Source: Methylomonas fluvii (lineage in GTDB: Bacteria > Pseudomonadota > Gammaproteobacteria > Methylococcales > Methylomonadaceae). Taken from it: 64,000 nucleotides of DNA. The stretch is from NCBI RefSeq assembly GCF_014850975.1, contig NZ_JACXST010000002.1, positions 372,001-436,000 of the forward strand, written 5' to 3'. The position numbers and the translations under genes are program-made. Shown here piece after piece: positions 44,043 to 51,858 of the stretch. Below the pieces are notes generated by a model that made no database searches, was not told the DNA's origin, and was given only the letters and a program-made list of their open reading frames with translations. Position 1 is the stretch's first letter. Each line of letters begins with the position of its first letter.

Positions 44043-44527
44043 AGCCAACATTTCAGACACTTAAAAGCAATCATTACTCATCTGAACCTAGCAGTACAAA
44101 CTATAAATCTGCCGCAGATGTGTATGCGGAAATTGGCCACAAGCTAAATGACTTATTAGCCCAGAATGCTGGTTATGCTAACACTTGCGCCACTCGAATG
44201 AGTATTGCACTTCTTCACTCTGGCGTTTCCTTCACGGGACGATTATCGGTAAAAGCAGGATATTTAAAAGGCAAAAAGATTGAACCAGGGGCAAAGTTAT
44301 TAGCGGATCAGTTAATGTTAGCGCACATTTTCGGCAGACCAGAAATTATTGATCCGGCAAAAGCTAAAACGTTACTTACAAATAAACGAGGACTCATATT
44401 TTTTTGGAAAATCACCGGATATGATGGCGGGCACATTGATCTGATTGAAACAAGCAATAATATCCAGCTATGCAATTCTCACTGTTACTTTAACTGCAAA
44501 GAAATATGGTTTTGGGCGCTAACCTAA
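44039..44527 (+). CDS. Tae4-family type VI amidase effector
   Basis: 162 residues with no signal peptide, as expected for cargo delivered by a type VI apparatus. Family landmarks are present: [18 protein letters not shown] with the presumed catalytic Cys50, and GGHIDLIE with the presumed His132, followed by a C-x3-C pair (C145, C149) and a W-rich end (IWFWAL). Tae4 enzymes are NlpC/P60-fold D,L-endopeptidases that cut peptidoglycan cross-linking peptides. The gene is coupled to the Tai4-like immunity gene. No type VI structural, Hcp or VgrG gene is in the window, so it is an orphan pair that depends on a secretion system elsewhere. Confidence 0.85.
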   Translation: MKPTFQTLKSNHYSSEPSSTNYKSAADVYAEIGHKLNDLLAQNAGYANTCATRMSIALLHSGVSFTGRLSVKAGYLKGKKIEPGAKLLADQLMLAHIFGRPEIIDPAKAKTLLTNKRGLIFFWKITGYDGGHIDLIETSNNIQLCNSHCYFNCKEIWFWALT

Positions 44528-44866
44528 AAACTTAATATGTTTAAAATTTTTTCCTCGCTCTTTTTTGCCACGACTTTTTGAAACACCTTCACCGGTTGAT
44601 ATTTTTCTGGAAAAACACCCTTTCAATAAATTTCATCGCATTGAATAATCGCCATCATCTGGCGGCAACGTCCAAATGCAATGCAAATGATCGGGCATGA
44701 TCACCACGGCATTAATATAAAATGGTTTTCGGATTTTTACATACCGAAAGGCTTGGCTTAATACGTCAATTTTCTCAATCAATAATCGATTGTTCTTGCG
44801 TTCCGCAAGATTGACGGTGAAAAACCACAAGGCTTTGGGTATATAAAAACGTCGATATTCGGTCAT
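44522..44866 (-). pseudogene. decayed RAYT (REP-associated tyrosine transposase) remnant
   Basis: The first 77 codons read as a RAYT: YRRFYIPKALWFFTVNLAERKN, then NAVVIMPDHLHCIWTLP with the HUH histidines (HLH). Translation stops in the expected DYSLRW motif (DYSMR then TGA). The missing G and a second shift place the continuation in other frames: FSRKISTGEGVSKSRGKKE, which is the right next block. The protein is truncated before the catalytic end. It ends over the stop codon of the Tae4 gene on the other strand. Not active. Confidence 0.7.
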
Positions 44867-44905
44867 GACTTTTGGCTACTCGATCGATGCGCATCCTAAC
44901 GTCGG

Positions 44906-46426
44906 TAGTCGTCCCTGAAAAAGCCGATATTTTCCGAACACCAGCATTCAGGCCGACAATAAAAACGGCGCGCTCAATGGCCGCGCCAAAATCCGACATG
45001 GCGGTCTCCAAAAATGAGGCAAAAAAATCCTCAACTGCCTGAGGATCATACGGATATTGTGGCCAGCACCGCATAAGATGGCATGCATGGCATCGCCCAG
45101 TTCGCCTTTCAGGTAATTGCGGCCCAGCAATCCGTCGTTTTTGAGGTGCCCGATGACGGGTTCGATGGCATTGCGGCGTTTGAGGGCGCGTTTGAGTCGC
45201 CGGGTGTTTATTCCTCTCTTTTGCCGGGCTTTGTAAATGGTCACGTTCGGGACCTCGACACCACGGTATCCTAAATCCACAAAAGCTTCTTTTGCGCGTG
45301 TACCGCTTAGAATCTCCGCCTGTTCCAGACACGATTCCAGGGTGTGTCCATCGTAGGGATTACCGGAAAAGCTGCGGGCGCCGAGCACAAAATTACTTTT
45401 GTTGGTGACGGTGATGCCCACTTTGACGCCGAATTCATACTTCTTGTGGACTTTGCCTTTGGAAATGCATTCGACTTCCGTGGCGTGGAAACTGTACAGC
45501 TTGTTTTTATCCTGGGGTTGTTGGTTCAAAATCCGTTGGGTTTTCTCTAGCGTCTCTTTAAAAGCCAATTTGACTGCATCGGATTGATCCGTCAATTGGC
45601 GCTCGATATCTCGGTAAACCCGACCCACCAAAGTTTTGAGCTGTTTGAGCATTTTGCGTTTGCGCTTCATTTGCTTGGCATGACTGTACCGGTTCGCCAT
45701 CATCAGCAAATAGGGGGCTTTGCGGTTGTAGTTCTGCCGTAGTGTAATCTCATGCTGCTCAGCCAGACGTACCATGTGCTGGCGACAGCGTTCATACAAT
45801 TTTCCATCGGTCGGATACGTGATGGCTTTCTCTTGCACCGTGCTATCAACCGTCACCGATTCAAAATCCTGTTTCTTCACGGTCTTGCTGGCTACGCCAG
45901 CCTGGATCGTCACCGATAACATCCACTCGCAACCTTCTTCTCCGATCCGTTTTCGCCAATAGGTCAGTGACGTGGGGTGGCAAGGTATCTGGTGTTGGAA
46001 ATACTCTTCGCCACAAAAATATTGCCAATAGGGATTTTCAAGCCACTGTGCCACGACCGCTTCGTCCGAGCGTGCAAACGCATGTTTGAGGTAATGAAGC
46101 CCGGCAATAAGACGCGTTGGCAACGCCGGAGCGCCTTGGTTCTCGGTAAAAAATTCACCGAACGCATCATCCAGTACTTTCCAATCGATCAAATTTGCCA
46201 GTTGGTAAAGCTCATGCTTCGGATTCAACAGGTCGGCCAGTGGTGTGTTGAATAGATCGATTTGGCCGCTACTTTCTTGGGATTTTGGCTTCATTTTCGA
46301 TAAAAATTTGCAAGAAATTAATATCTATTTTACTAATTTCTTGCAATTATTGCCCGTCTTTTTCTTCAATTATTTATTGTGTTTCAATGCTTTAGCCGTG
46401 AATTTGTGGCTTTTCAGGGGCGACTA
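44906..46426. mobile_element. IS5-type insertion sequence, about 1.52 kb
   Basis: Imperfect terminal inverted repeats: left TAGTCGTCCCTGAAAAAGCC at about 44906, right (reverse complement) TAGTCGCCCCTGAAAAGCC ending near 46426. The transposase is encoded on the minus strand between them. The flanking bases (GTAG on the left, CTAA on the right) do not form an exact direct repeat, so the boundaries are uncertain by a few bases. Confidence 0.75.
44948..46294 (-). CDS. IS5-family transposase, C-terminus probably frameshifted
   Basis: 448 residues with the N-terminal DUF772 region (TRLIAGLHYLKHAF, PCHPTSLTYWRKRIG) and the DDE core: VDSTVQEKAI (first D), VDLGYRGVEVP (second D) and NAIEPVIGHLK (E). 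The last 25 residues (PHFWRPPCRIL...) look out of frame: adding one T to the T7 run at about 45025-45031 restores FFASFLETAMSDFGAAIERA, which fits the usual end of such proteins better. As the catalytic core is complete, the loss may matter little, or may be a sequencing slip. Confidence 0.85.
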   Translation of the reverse strand: MKPKSQESSGQIDLFNTPLADLLNPKHELYQLANLIDWKVLDDAFGEFFTENQGAPALPTRLIAGLHYLKHAFARSDEAVVAQWLENPYWQYFCGEEYFQHQIPCHPTSLTYWRKRIGEEGCEWMLSVTIQAGVASKTVKKQDFESVTVDSTVQEKAITYPTDGKLYERCRQHMVRLAEQHEITLRQNYNRKAPYLLMMANRYSHAKQMKRKRKMLKQLKTLVGRVYRDIERQLTDQSDAVKLAFKETLEKTQRILNQQPQDKNKLYSFHATEVECISKGKVHKKYEFGVKVGITVTNKSNFVLGARSFSGNPYDGHTLESCLEQAEILSGTRAKEAFVDLGYRGVEVPNVTIYKARQKRGINTRRLKRALKRRNAIEPVIGHLKNDGLLGRNYLKGELGDAMHAILCGAGHNIRMILRQLRIFLPHFWRPPCRILARPLSAPFLLSA

Positions 46427-46606
46427 AGTAAGGATGAACACGATTTTTTTGTCCAAGCAGAATTAAGGCCGTAAGGCGTGAATAGGCGTAGCAGTATTGC
46501 GCCGTATGTTGGTCATAAATCATTCGGCGCATGCGCTTAAGCTAATACGCCCTGCGCGGGCTATTAGCGCACCTTATCGGGTTCAAAATATATGAATAAC
46601 TTGTGT
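46427..46606. repeat. repeat-rich gap, right copy of the dispersed repeat
   Basis: From 46478 to 46520 lies the right copy of the repeat seen at 43276. Before it, AAGGATGAACACGATTTTTTTGTCC-AAGCAGAATTAAGG (46429-46468) is a relative of TAGGATGGACACAATCTTTGTGCCC at 47220-47258. The end (GCGCGGGCTATTAGCGCACC) belongs to the same class of intergenic palindromes. No gene is seen. Confidence 0.55.
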
Positions 46607-47194
46607 TTATCGTTTAAGACCAAACCCAACGAACATACCGACAACCAGGGTAATATAAAACACATAACGCATCGCTTTATATCTTTGAAACAACATTGTT
46701 TTTAAATTACAAGAAATTAACATAGAAACAGGCATTAAAATCACTAACTCAATGAGGATATTGCGCCAAAGATAAATGTTTTTTATATCGATATGCCCCG
46801 CGCTTGGCAAAATTCCAAAAGGTAACTTTATTAAACTCGAATTTATTGGCCAAAACAGCGGCATAGGATGAACGCCCACCAGTAAATCCAATATCAAGTG
46901 AGAAAAGCTAGCCATATAAAACAATCCATGAGGAACCGAGATAAAAGTATTTTTTAATAAAAATTTCTTGGCACATGAGGCAATCAAACCAATGACGAAA
47001 CAAAATAATATTGAATGCGTTACTCTTGGCTCTATTTGATAGTCAAATACCCAATAAACCAAGTAATCCATATCTGGACTTATACCCAGTCCGATAAAAA
47101 ATATACACATAAAAGCAGCGCCGCCAGATTTAATTTCGTGCTTTCTGGCAAAAATGGCTGAACTGATCAAAGCATGCCCGACAATTGATGACAT
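46607..47194 (-). CDS. YdjM-like membrane-bound hydrolase (DUF457)
   Basis: 195 residues from the ATG at 47194 (the longer reading adds 18 unlikely residues). Several membrane helices, and the polar signature of the DUF457/YdjM family: MSSIVGHALIS at the start, PDMDYLVYWV, RVTHSILF and FSHLILDLLVGVHPMPLFWP, with conserved His and Asp residues placed at the ends of helices as in predicted metal-dependent membrane hydrolases. The substrate is unknown; in enterobacteria the YdjM gene is LexA-regulated, but I see no LexA box here. AT-richer than its neighbours, so possibly part of the acquired island. Confidence 0.8.
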   Translation of the reverse strand: MSSIVGHALISSAIFARKHEIKSGGAAFMCIFFIGLGISPDMDYLVYWVFDYQIEPRVTHSILFCFVIGLIASCAKKFLLKNTFISVPHGLFYMASFSHLILDLLVGVHPMPLFWPINSSLIKLPFGILPSAGHIDIKNIYLWRNILIELVILMPVSMLISCNLKTMLFQRYKAMRYVFYITLVVGMFVGFGLKR

Positions 47195-47218
47195 GTAATG
47201 TTTCCCATTTTTAAAGTC

Positions 47219-47318
47219 AGGTAGGATGGACACAATCTTTGTGCCCACGCGGAATTAAAGCAATCACGTGAAATGGTGGGCAGAAAAGCGTTGCCCACCA
47301 CATTTGAATATGGCTTGA
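47219..47318. repeat. dispersed repeat and hairpin upstream of the YdjM-like gene
   Basis: GTAGGATGGACACAATCTTTGTGCCC is a degenerate version of a common intergenic repeat, with a relative at 46429. A palindrome AATGGTGGGCA ... TGCCCACCACATT follows at 47274-47306. Confidence 0.5.
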
Positions 47319-47386
47319 TCAACTGTCTATTCAGACTGGTGTATACAGGTATTTACCCACCACCCAACTTCTTTCCTGCCGAATCC

Positions 47387-48169
47387 TCACGGCGCAATCA
47401 TGCCATTGTGCAAATAGCTTTCTTCGTAATTAAACACGATATTCGCATCCGGCAAGACCAGCGATTCGTCCTTGCCTTTGTAATCCAAACGAAACAATAA
47501 ATCCTTGATGATATTGATCCGTGCGGCTTGTTTATCGTCGGATCTAACGACCGTCCAGGGCGCGGATAAATGGTGGGTTCTGGCGAACATGATGTTGCGG
47601 GCTTCACTGTATTGCTGCCAGTGTTTCTGTGCTTCCTTGTCGATGGGGCTGATTTTCCATTGTTTCAGCGGATCTTTTTGGCGTTGTTTTAAGCGTTCTT
47701 TTTGTTCGGCTTTGCTGATGTCCAGATAGTATTTCAGCAGCTTGATGCCGGAGCGCACCAGCAGCTGTTCGTAATGCGAGACGGTTTCGATGAACTCGTG
47801 GTATTCGTCATCGTTGCAAAAGCCCATCACCCGCTCCACACCGGCCCGGTTATACCAACTGCGGTTGAACAACACCATTTCCTGGGCGGCCGGCAAATGG
47901 TGGGTATAGCGTTGGAAATACCAGGTGCTGAGGTCGCGGTCGGACGGTTTGCCCAGTGCCACCACCCGGATTTCCCGAGGACTAAGATGTTGAATGATGC
48001 GCTTGATAGTGCCGTCTTTGCCGCCGGCGTCGCGGCCTTCCAGGATGATCAGAATTTTGTCACCATGCTTGATGATGTGATTCTGCAACTTCACCAGCTC
48101 CACCTGCAGTAGCTGTAAAGTGTCTTTATAACCTTGCTTGTCGGCTTTGGGTGGGTGCTTTTTGCTCAT
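47387..48169 (-). CDS. ppk2: polyphosphate kinase 2
   Basis: 260 residues, the normal length of a one-domain class I PPK2. Walker A EGRDAGGKDGTIKR (44-57), the lid region with VALGKPSDRDLSTWYFQRY, the Walker-B-like MVLFNRSWYNRAGVERVMGF and the PWTVVRSDDKQAARIN block are all present. These enzymes phosphorylate nucleoside diphosphates (GDP or ADP) with polyphosphate, or the reverse. It is the third gene of a probable operon with the hemerythrin kinase and degenerate HD-GYP regulator (43 bp after the latter), which suggests polyphosphate metabolism is under that two-component control. Confidence 0.93.
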   Translation of the reverse strand: MSKKHPPKADKQGYKDTLQLLQVELVKLQNHIIKHGDKILIILEGRDAGGKDGTIKRIIQHLSPREIRVVALGKPSDRDLSTWYFQRYTHHLPAAQEMVLFNRSWYNRAGVERVMGFCNDDEYHEFIETVSHYEQLLVRSGIKLLKYYLDISKAEQKERLKQRQKDPLKQWKISPIDKEAQKHWQQYSEARNIMFARTHHLSAPWTVVRSDDKQAARINIIKDLLFRLDYKGKDESLVLPDANIVFNYEESYLHNGMIAP

Positions 48170-48212
48170 AGTTACCTACCTATCTAAAATGGTTTCCGCC
48201 GTTCCGGCTTAT

Positions 48213-49532
48213 TCAACCGCGTTGTCGCTCACTGCCCATTCTCACCCGCAAAATCAGATTTTTCTTTTGCTTCCTGAGTTCAAGAATGTCTTCGACGTTT
48301 TTTTCGTTGAGAATCTGATTCTTTAAATACAAGACGTCGTTACAAATAATCTCGGCAGCTTCCATGCCTGCTTGCAACTGGGTCCAGGAAATTTCGATAA
48401 TCGGCCGTTCATCGACGGTTTCCGATTCGGCGAGCAGCGCCAGAAAGGTATCGACTACCAGTGGGTCGTAGTCCTTGGCTTTTTTGCTCAGCAACCGCAC
48501 TTTCACTTGCTCGGTCGTCATCGCGGTGCCGGTGATAGAGCCGTCCAGATAATTGATATAGTCGCGCACCAGGGTCAATATCCTGGCCCCCAAGGGTATC
48601 TCCGCGCCAGCCCAACCCAAAGGCTGCCCAGAACCGTCGAAATGTTCGTATTGGGCGGCGATGAGTTCGGCGGCGTTATGCAAGGGTTCCAATCCTTTTA
48701 ATAGCGTTTGCCCTTCCAAAGCGTGGTTTAGATAGCGTTTGCGTTGCAGGCTATTCATGCTTAACAAAGCCTGGGTCAGCAAACTGTCCGGTAAGCTCAT
48801 TTTGCCGATTTGCAGCAACAGGCCGGCATAAACCAAATCCTTCAGCTCGGCGGCATCCATGCCCAGCCGCCGTCCAACTTCCCGGGCATTTTCCGCCACA
48901 TATTTGGCATGACCGCTTTTGATACCCGGCCGCATTTCGATAGTTTTGGCGAACACCTTAACCGAGTCGGCATACTGTCTTTTCAAGGCATCGTGGGCTT
49001 GATCGATCATCTGCAAGGACTTTCTCAGCTGCTCGGTGCGCTTTTCGACCTTGTCTTCCAAGCCGGCATTTAGCTCTTTCAGCTCCTGATTTTGCCGGTT
49101 GATAATATCGAACAGCTGCCGACGTTCGTCGCGCAAGCGCTTTTGTTCCAGCGCGTTGTTCACCAGAATTTTCAGCTCGTTGTCTTCCCAAGGCTTGCTG
49201 CAATAACTGTAGATCTTGCCTTTGTTGACGGCGGCGATGGTCGATTCAATGTCGGCATAGCCGGTCAGTAAAATTCGCACGATATTCGGCCAGCGTTCGG
49301 CCGCTCTGGTGAGAAACTCGGCGCCATCCATCTGCGGCATCCGCATGTCGGAGATAATCAGATCGATAGGGTGTTGCGCCAAAATTTCCAGGCCGTCGGC
49401 TCCGCCCTCCGCCATATAGACTTGATATTCCGCGCCGCGAAACAAGCGTCGCAGGGCCTTTAAGACATTGGGCTCGTCATCGACGAATAACAAATTGGCA
49501 ACGGTTTGGGGGTCTGGGGAAAATTCGGTCAT
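48213..49532 (-). CDS. response regulator with degenerate HD-GYP domain
   Basis: 439 residues: a receiver (about 12-125, phospho-acceptor Asp62 in IISDMRMP, also DDEPN and KPW), a coiled-coil linker (about 130-190) and an HD-GYP-like domain (about 190-350). The domain keeps GHAKYV (His208), but the HD pair of LLHDIGK reads LLQIGK (Leu240-Gln241), HHE is QYE, and the GYP motif is GQP (302-304). It therefore probably does not hydrolyse c-di-GMP and may act as a binding or protein-interaction module. It lies 19 bp after the hemerythrin histidine kinase, its likely partner. Confidence 0.88.
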   Translation of the reverse strand: MTEFSPDPQTVANLLFVDDEPNVLKALRRLFRGAEYQVYMAEGGADGLEILAQHPIDLIISDMRMPQMDGAEFLTRAAERWPNIVRILLTGYADIESTIAAVNKGKIYSYCSKPWEDNELKILVNNALEQKRLRDERRQLFDIINRQNQELKELNAGLEDKVEKRTEQLRKSLQMIDQAHDALKRQYADSVKVFAKTIEMRPGIKSGHAKYVAENAREVGRRLGMDAAELKDLVYAGLLLQIGKMSLPDSLLTQALLSMNSLQRKRYLNHALEGQTLLKGLEPLHNAAELIAAQYEHFDGSGQPLGWAGAEIPLGARILTLVRDYINYLDGSITGTAMTTEQVKVRLLSKKAKDYDPLVVDTFLALLAESETVDERPIIEISWTQLQAGMEAAEIICNDVLYLKNQILNEKNVEDILELRKQKKNLILRVRMGSERQRG

Positions 49533-49551
49533 GGCGCGGCTGCGATAATCG

Positions 49552-51336
49552 TTAACTGGCAGGGGTACGGGTCGGCAAATAAATCCGGAAGCGCGTCCCG
49601 CGGCCTATTTCCGAATCTATCTCGATACGACCATGATGGTCCTGGATGATTTTGTACGATAGCGACAAGCCCAGGCCGGTGCCTTTACCGACCGGCTTGG
49701 TGGTAAAAAATGGATCGAATATCCGCATTCGGGTCGCCTCGCTCATACCTTGGCCGGTATCCTCCACGTCCACCCAAACCCAATCGGCATCCTGATAACC
49801 GGTACGCACCGTGATTTTGCCGAAATCTTCAATGGCTTGCGCGGCGTTGACCAATAGATTCATGAATACCTGATTGAGCTGAGCGCCGACGCATTCGAAA
49901 GGTTTGATACCGCCGTATTCCTTCACCACTTCGGCCTTGTATTTCAGTTCGTTGTTGACGATATTCAAGGTCGCATCAATACCGGCTTCCAAATCAAACA
50001 TTTCCCGGCCCTGCTTATCGATCCGGGAAAAATCGCGTAAATCCTGGACGATTTTCTTCGCGCGAGTCGCGCCTTCCATCGACTCTTCCACCAGATCGGC
50101 GGCGTCATCTTTCAGAAAATCCAGATCGACCGCATTTTTAAACTGTTTAAACGCTTGCACGTCTGGGTGGTTATCCGCCAATTGCCCGGCCAGACGCTCA
50201 GCCAATTCGGCGGCCTTGGTGAGTTCTTGGATGTATTGTTTAAGGCTGTTCAGGTTGGAATAAATATAGCCGAGCGGATTATTGATCTCGTGCGCCACCC
50301 CGGCGGCCAATTGGCCGATCGAGGCCATTTTTTCCGATTGCACCAGATGGGCCTGGGTTTCCTGGAGTTTCTGATTGAGCAGGGTTTGCTGGTTTTTTTC
50401 CATCTGCAGCGTCTGATTCGCCTCTGTCAGCGCTTGGGTGCGCTCGCGAACCCGTTCTTCCAGTTGTTGGTTCAGTTTCAGCAAAACGGTTTCCGCCTGC
50501 TTTTGCGTGCTGATGTCCATCCCGCAGCCCATCAAGCCGGCAAATTTACCGTTCTTGCGCATCCTGGGCACGGCGGTTTCCAGAATCCAGATTTCCTTGG
50601 CATCCGCCGTACACAGCCGGTACTGAATCTTGAACTTGGTCAATTCCTGCGCGGCTTGCTGATAGGTCTGCACCACCTTGTCTCTATCGTCCGGGTGTAT
50701 CGTGTTCAGCCATTGTCGGCGATCGACGAAACCGCGTTCGATGTGAAAGGTTTTAAACCAGAAACGATTGCAAAAAATCGGTAGGTTTTTGGCGTTGGTG
50801 ATCCAGATCAGGGCCGGCAGATGGTCGGCAAGTTCCTTGAAACGCTCTTCGCTTTCCCGCAAAGCCGAATACAAATTGCTGTGCAAAATATCGACATGTT
50901 CATCCTTATCGATACTGACTTGCTCGGCGTCGATGCCCTGATTAAGGCTGATCGCCATCAACTTGTCGGTTTTTAAAATATGGTGGCAAAGCCAATCCAC
51001 CAAAAAATCCAACAAATCCTTGGAAATGACCGAAACATCGGATTGCGCCTCGACATGCACTTGCTGCATTTTATCGATAAATTCTTGATGTTGCTGGCAA
51101 TGCTGGTCCTGCATCCGCGGATTGAAGCCTGCCTCCATCATCAGTTGCTCTTCGTGTTGGAAGTGCTCGACGGTGTACTCGACCAACTGCTTGACGGTTT
51201 CCAGCACGGTTTGCAGGTCTGCGCCCAAGGCGTTTAGTTCATCCAGGCGATTAATCAGCGCGACCAGATGCCGATGCTGATTATCCACACTGTCTATGCC
51301 GACCAGCAGTTGGTCGTTCCACGTTAAAATACTCAT
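49552..51336 (-). CDS. hemerythrin-PAS hybrid histidine kinase
   Basis: 594 residues. Residues 1-130 are a bacteriohemerythrin with all seven iron ligands identifiable (H21, H58, E62, H79, H83, H119, D124), which suggests oxygen or redox sensing at a di-iron site. A PAS domain (about 160-290, LADHLPALIWITNAKNLPIFC and GMDISTQKQAE), a coiled coil, then HisKA-type GQLAAGVAHEINNPLGYIYSN with the phospho-His, and an HATPase domain (FMNLLVNAAQAI, DTGQGM, GKGTGLGLS). No membrane helix, so it is cytoplasmic. It is the first gene of the operon with the HD-GYP-like regulator and ppk2. Confidence 0.93.
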   Translation of the reverse strand: MSILTWNDQLLVGIDSVDNQHRHLVALINRLDELNALGADLQTVLETVKQLVEYTVEHFQHEEQLMMEAGFNPRMQDQHCQQHQEFIDKMQQVHVEAQSDVSVISKDLLDFLVDWLCHHILKTDKLMAISLNQGIDAEQVSIDKDEHVDILHSNLYSALRESEERFKELADHLPALIWITNAKNLPIFCNRFWFKTFHIERGFVDRRQWLNTIHPDDRDKVVQTYQQAAQELTKFKIQYRLCTADAKEIWILETAVPRMRKNGKFAGLMGCGMDISTQKQAETVLLKLNQQLEERVRERTQALTEANQTLQMEKNQQTLLNQKLQETQAHLVQSEKMASIGQLAAGVAHEINNPLGYIYSNLNSLKQYIQELTKAAELAERLAGQLADNHPDVQAFKQFKNAVDLDFLKDDAADLVEESMEGATRAKKIVQDLRDFSRIDKQGREMFDLEAGIDATLNIVNNELKYKAEVVKEYGGIKPFECVGAQLNQVFMNLLVNAAQAIEDFGKITVRTGYQDADWVWVDVEDTGQGMSEATRMRIFDPFFTTKPVGKGTGLGLSLSYKIIQDHHGRIEIDSEIGRGTRFRIYLPTRTPAS

Positions 51337-51438
51337 CCGCGATCCATTCTCAGGAGGGTCAAGTCTGATTACCGACCATTGGCATTATGGCACAATGCAT
51401 TTACGCTGTCGGTTATTTCAAAACTCAGGTTTATTGGT

Positions 51439-51846
51439 ATGGATATTCAAGATTTCGACGGTTTACAAGCCTTGCTGGATTCAACGTTTCCGAAAACCTG
51501 TCGCAGTTGCGGTTACGTGTATATCTCGGCCGAGCAGTTTTTTATCGAAACCCAAGACATGCCCCATGGTCGTTCATCGTTACGGTCGGCCATCGAGGAC
51601 GACGGCTTAATTCTAGTGGAAGTATTCAGAAACTGCCGCTGCGGCTCTACGCTGATGGATGAATTCGGTTGTCGGCGCGACCAAAACCAGAACGGCCTGC
51701 AGCAGCGTCTGGCTTTTGAGAAGATGTTGCAGGCCATGCAAGCCCGAAACATTCCCGCAGACGTTGCTCGCATGGAGATTATCAAATTTTTACAAGGCCA
51801 CCCCAATACGCTGGTGGCGCTGCTGAATATTGAACTGTTGCTCTAA
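51439..51846 (+). CDS. small cysteine-rich protein of unknown function
   Basis: 135 residues from the ATG at 51439; the longer reading lacks support. Two cysteine clusters, CRSCGYVYI (N-terminal) and CRCGSTLMDEFGC (middle), could form a zinc-ribbon-like site. The C-terminal half is helical (LQQRLAFEKMLQAMQARN). It has no signal peptide or membrane helix. It is divergent from the hemerythrin histidine kinase operon with about 100 bp between the starts, so it may share its control region. Family not recognised. Confidence 0.65.
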   Translation: MDIQDFDGLQALLDSTFPKTCRSCGYVYISAEQFFIETQDMPHGRSSLRSAIEDDGLILVEVFRNCRCGSTLMDEFGCRRDQNQNGLQQRLAFEKMLQAMQARNIPADVARMEIIKFLQGHPNTLVALLNIELLL

Positions 51847-51858
51847 GCAGCAACCCGC

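Noticed and set aside
43659-44527. A complete type VI secretion locus
   Set aside because: Only the effector and immunity genes are present; no Hcp, VgrG, Tss or ClpV gene is in the window.
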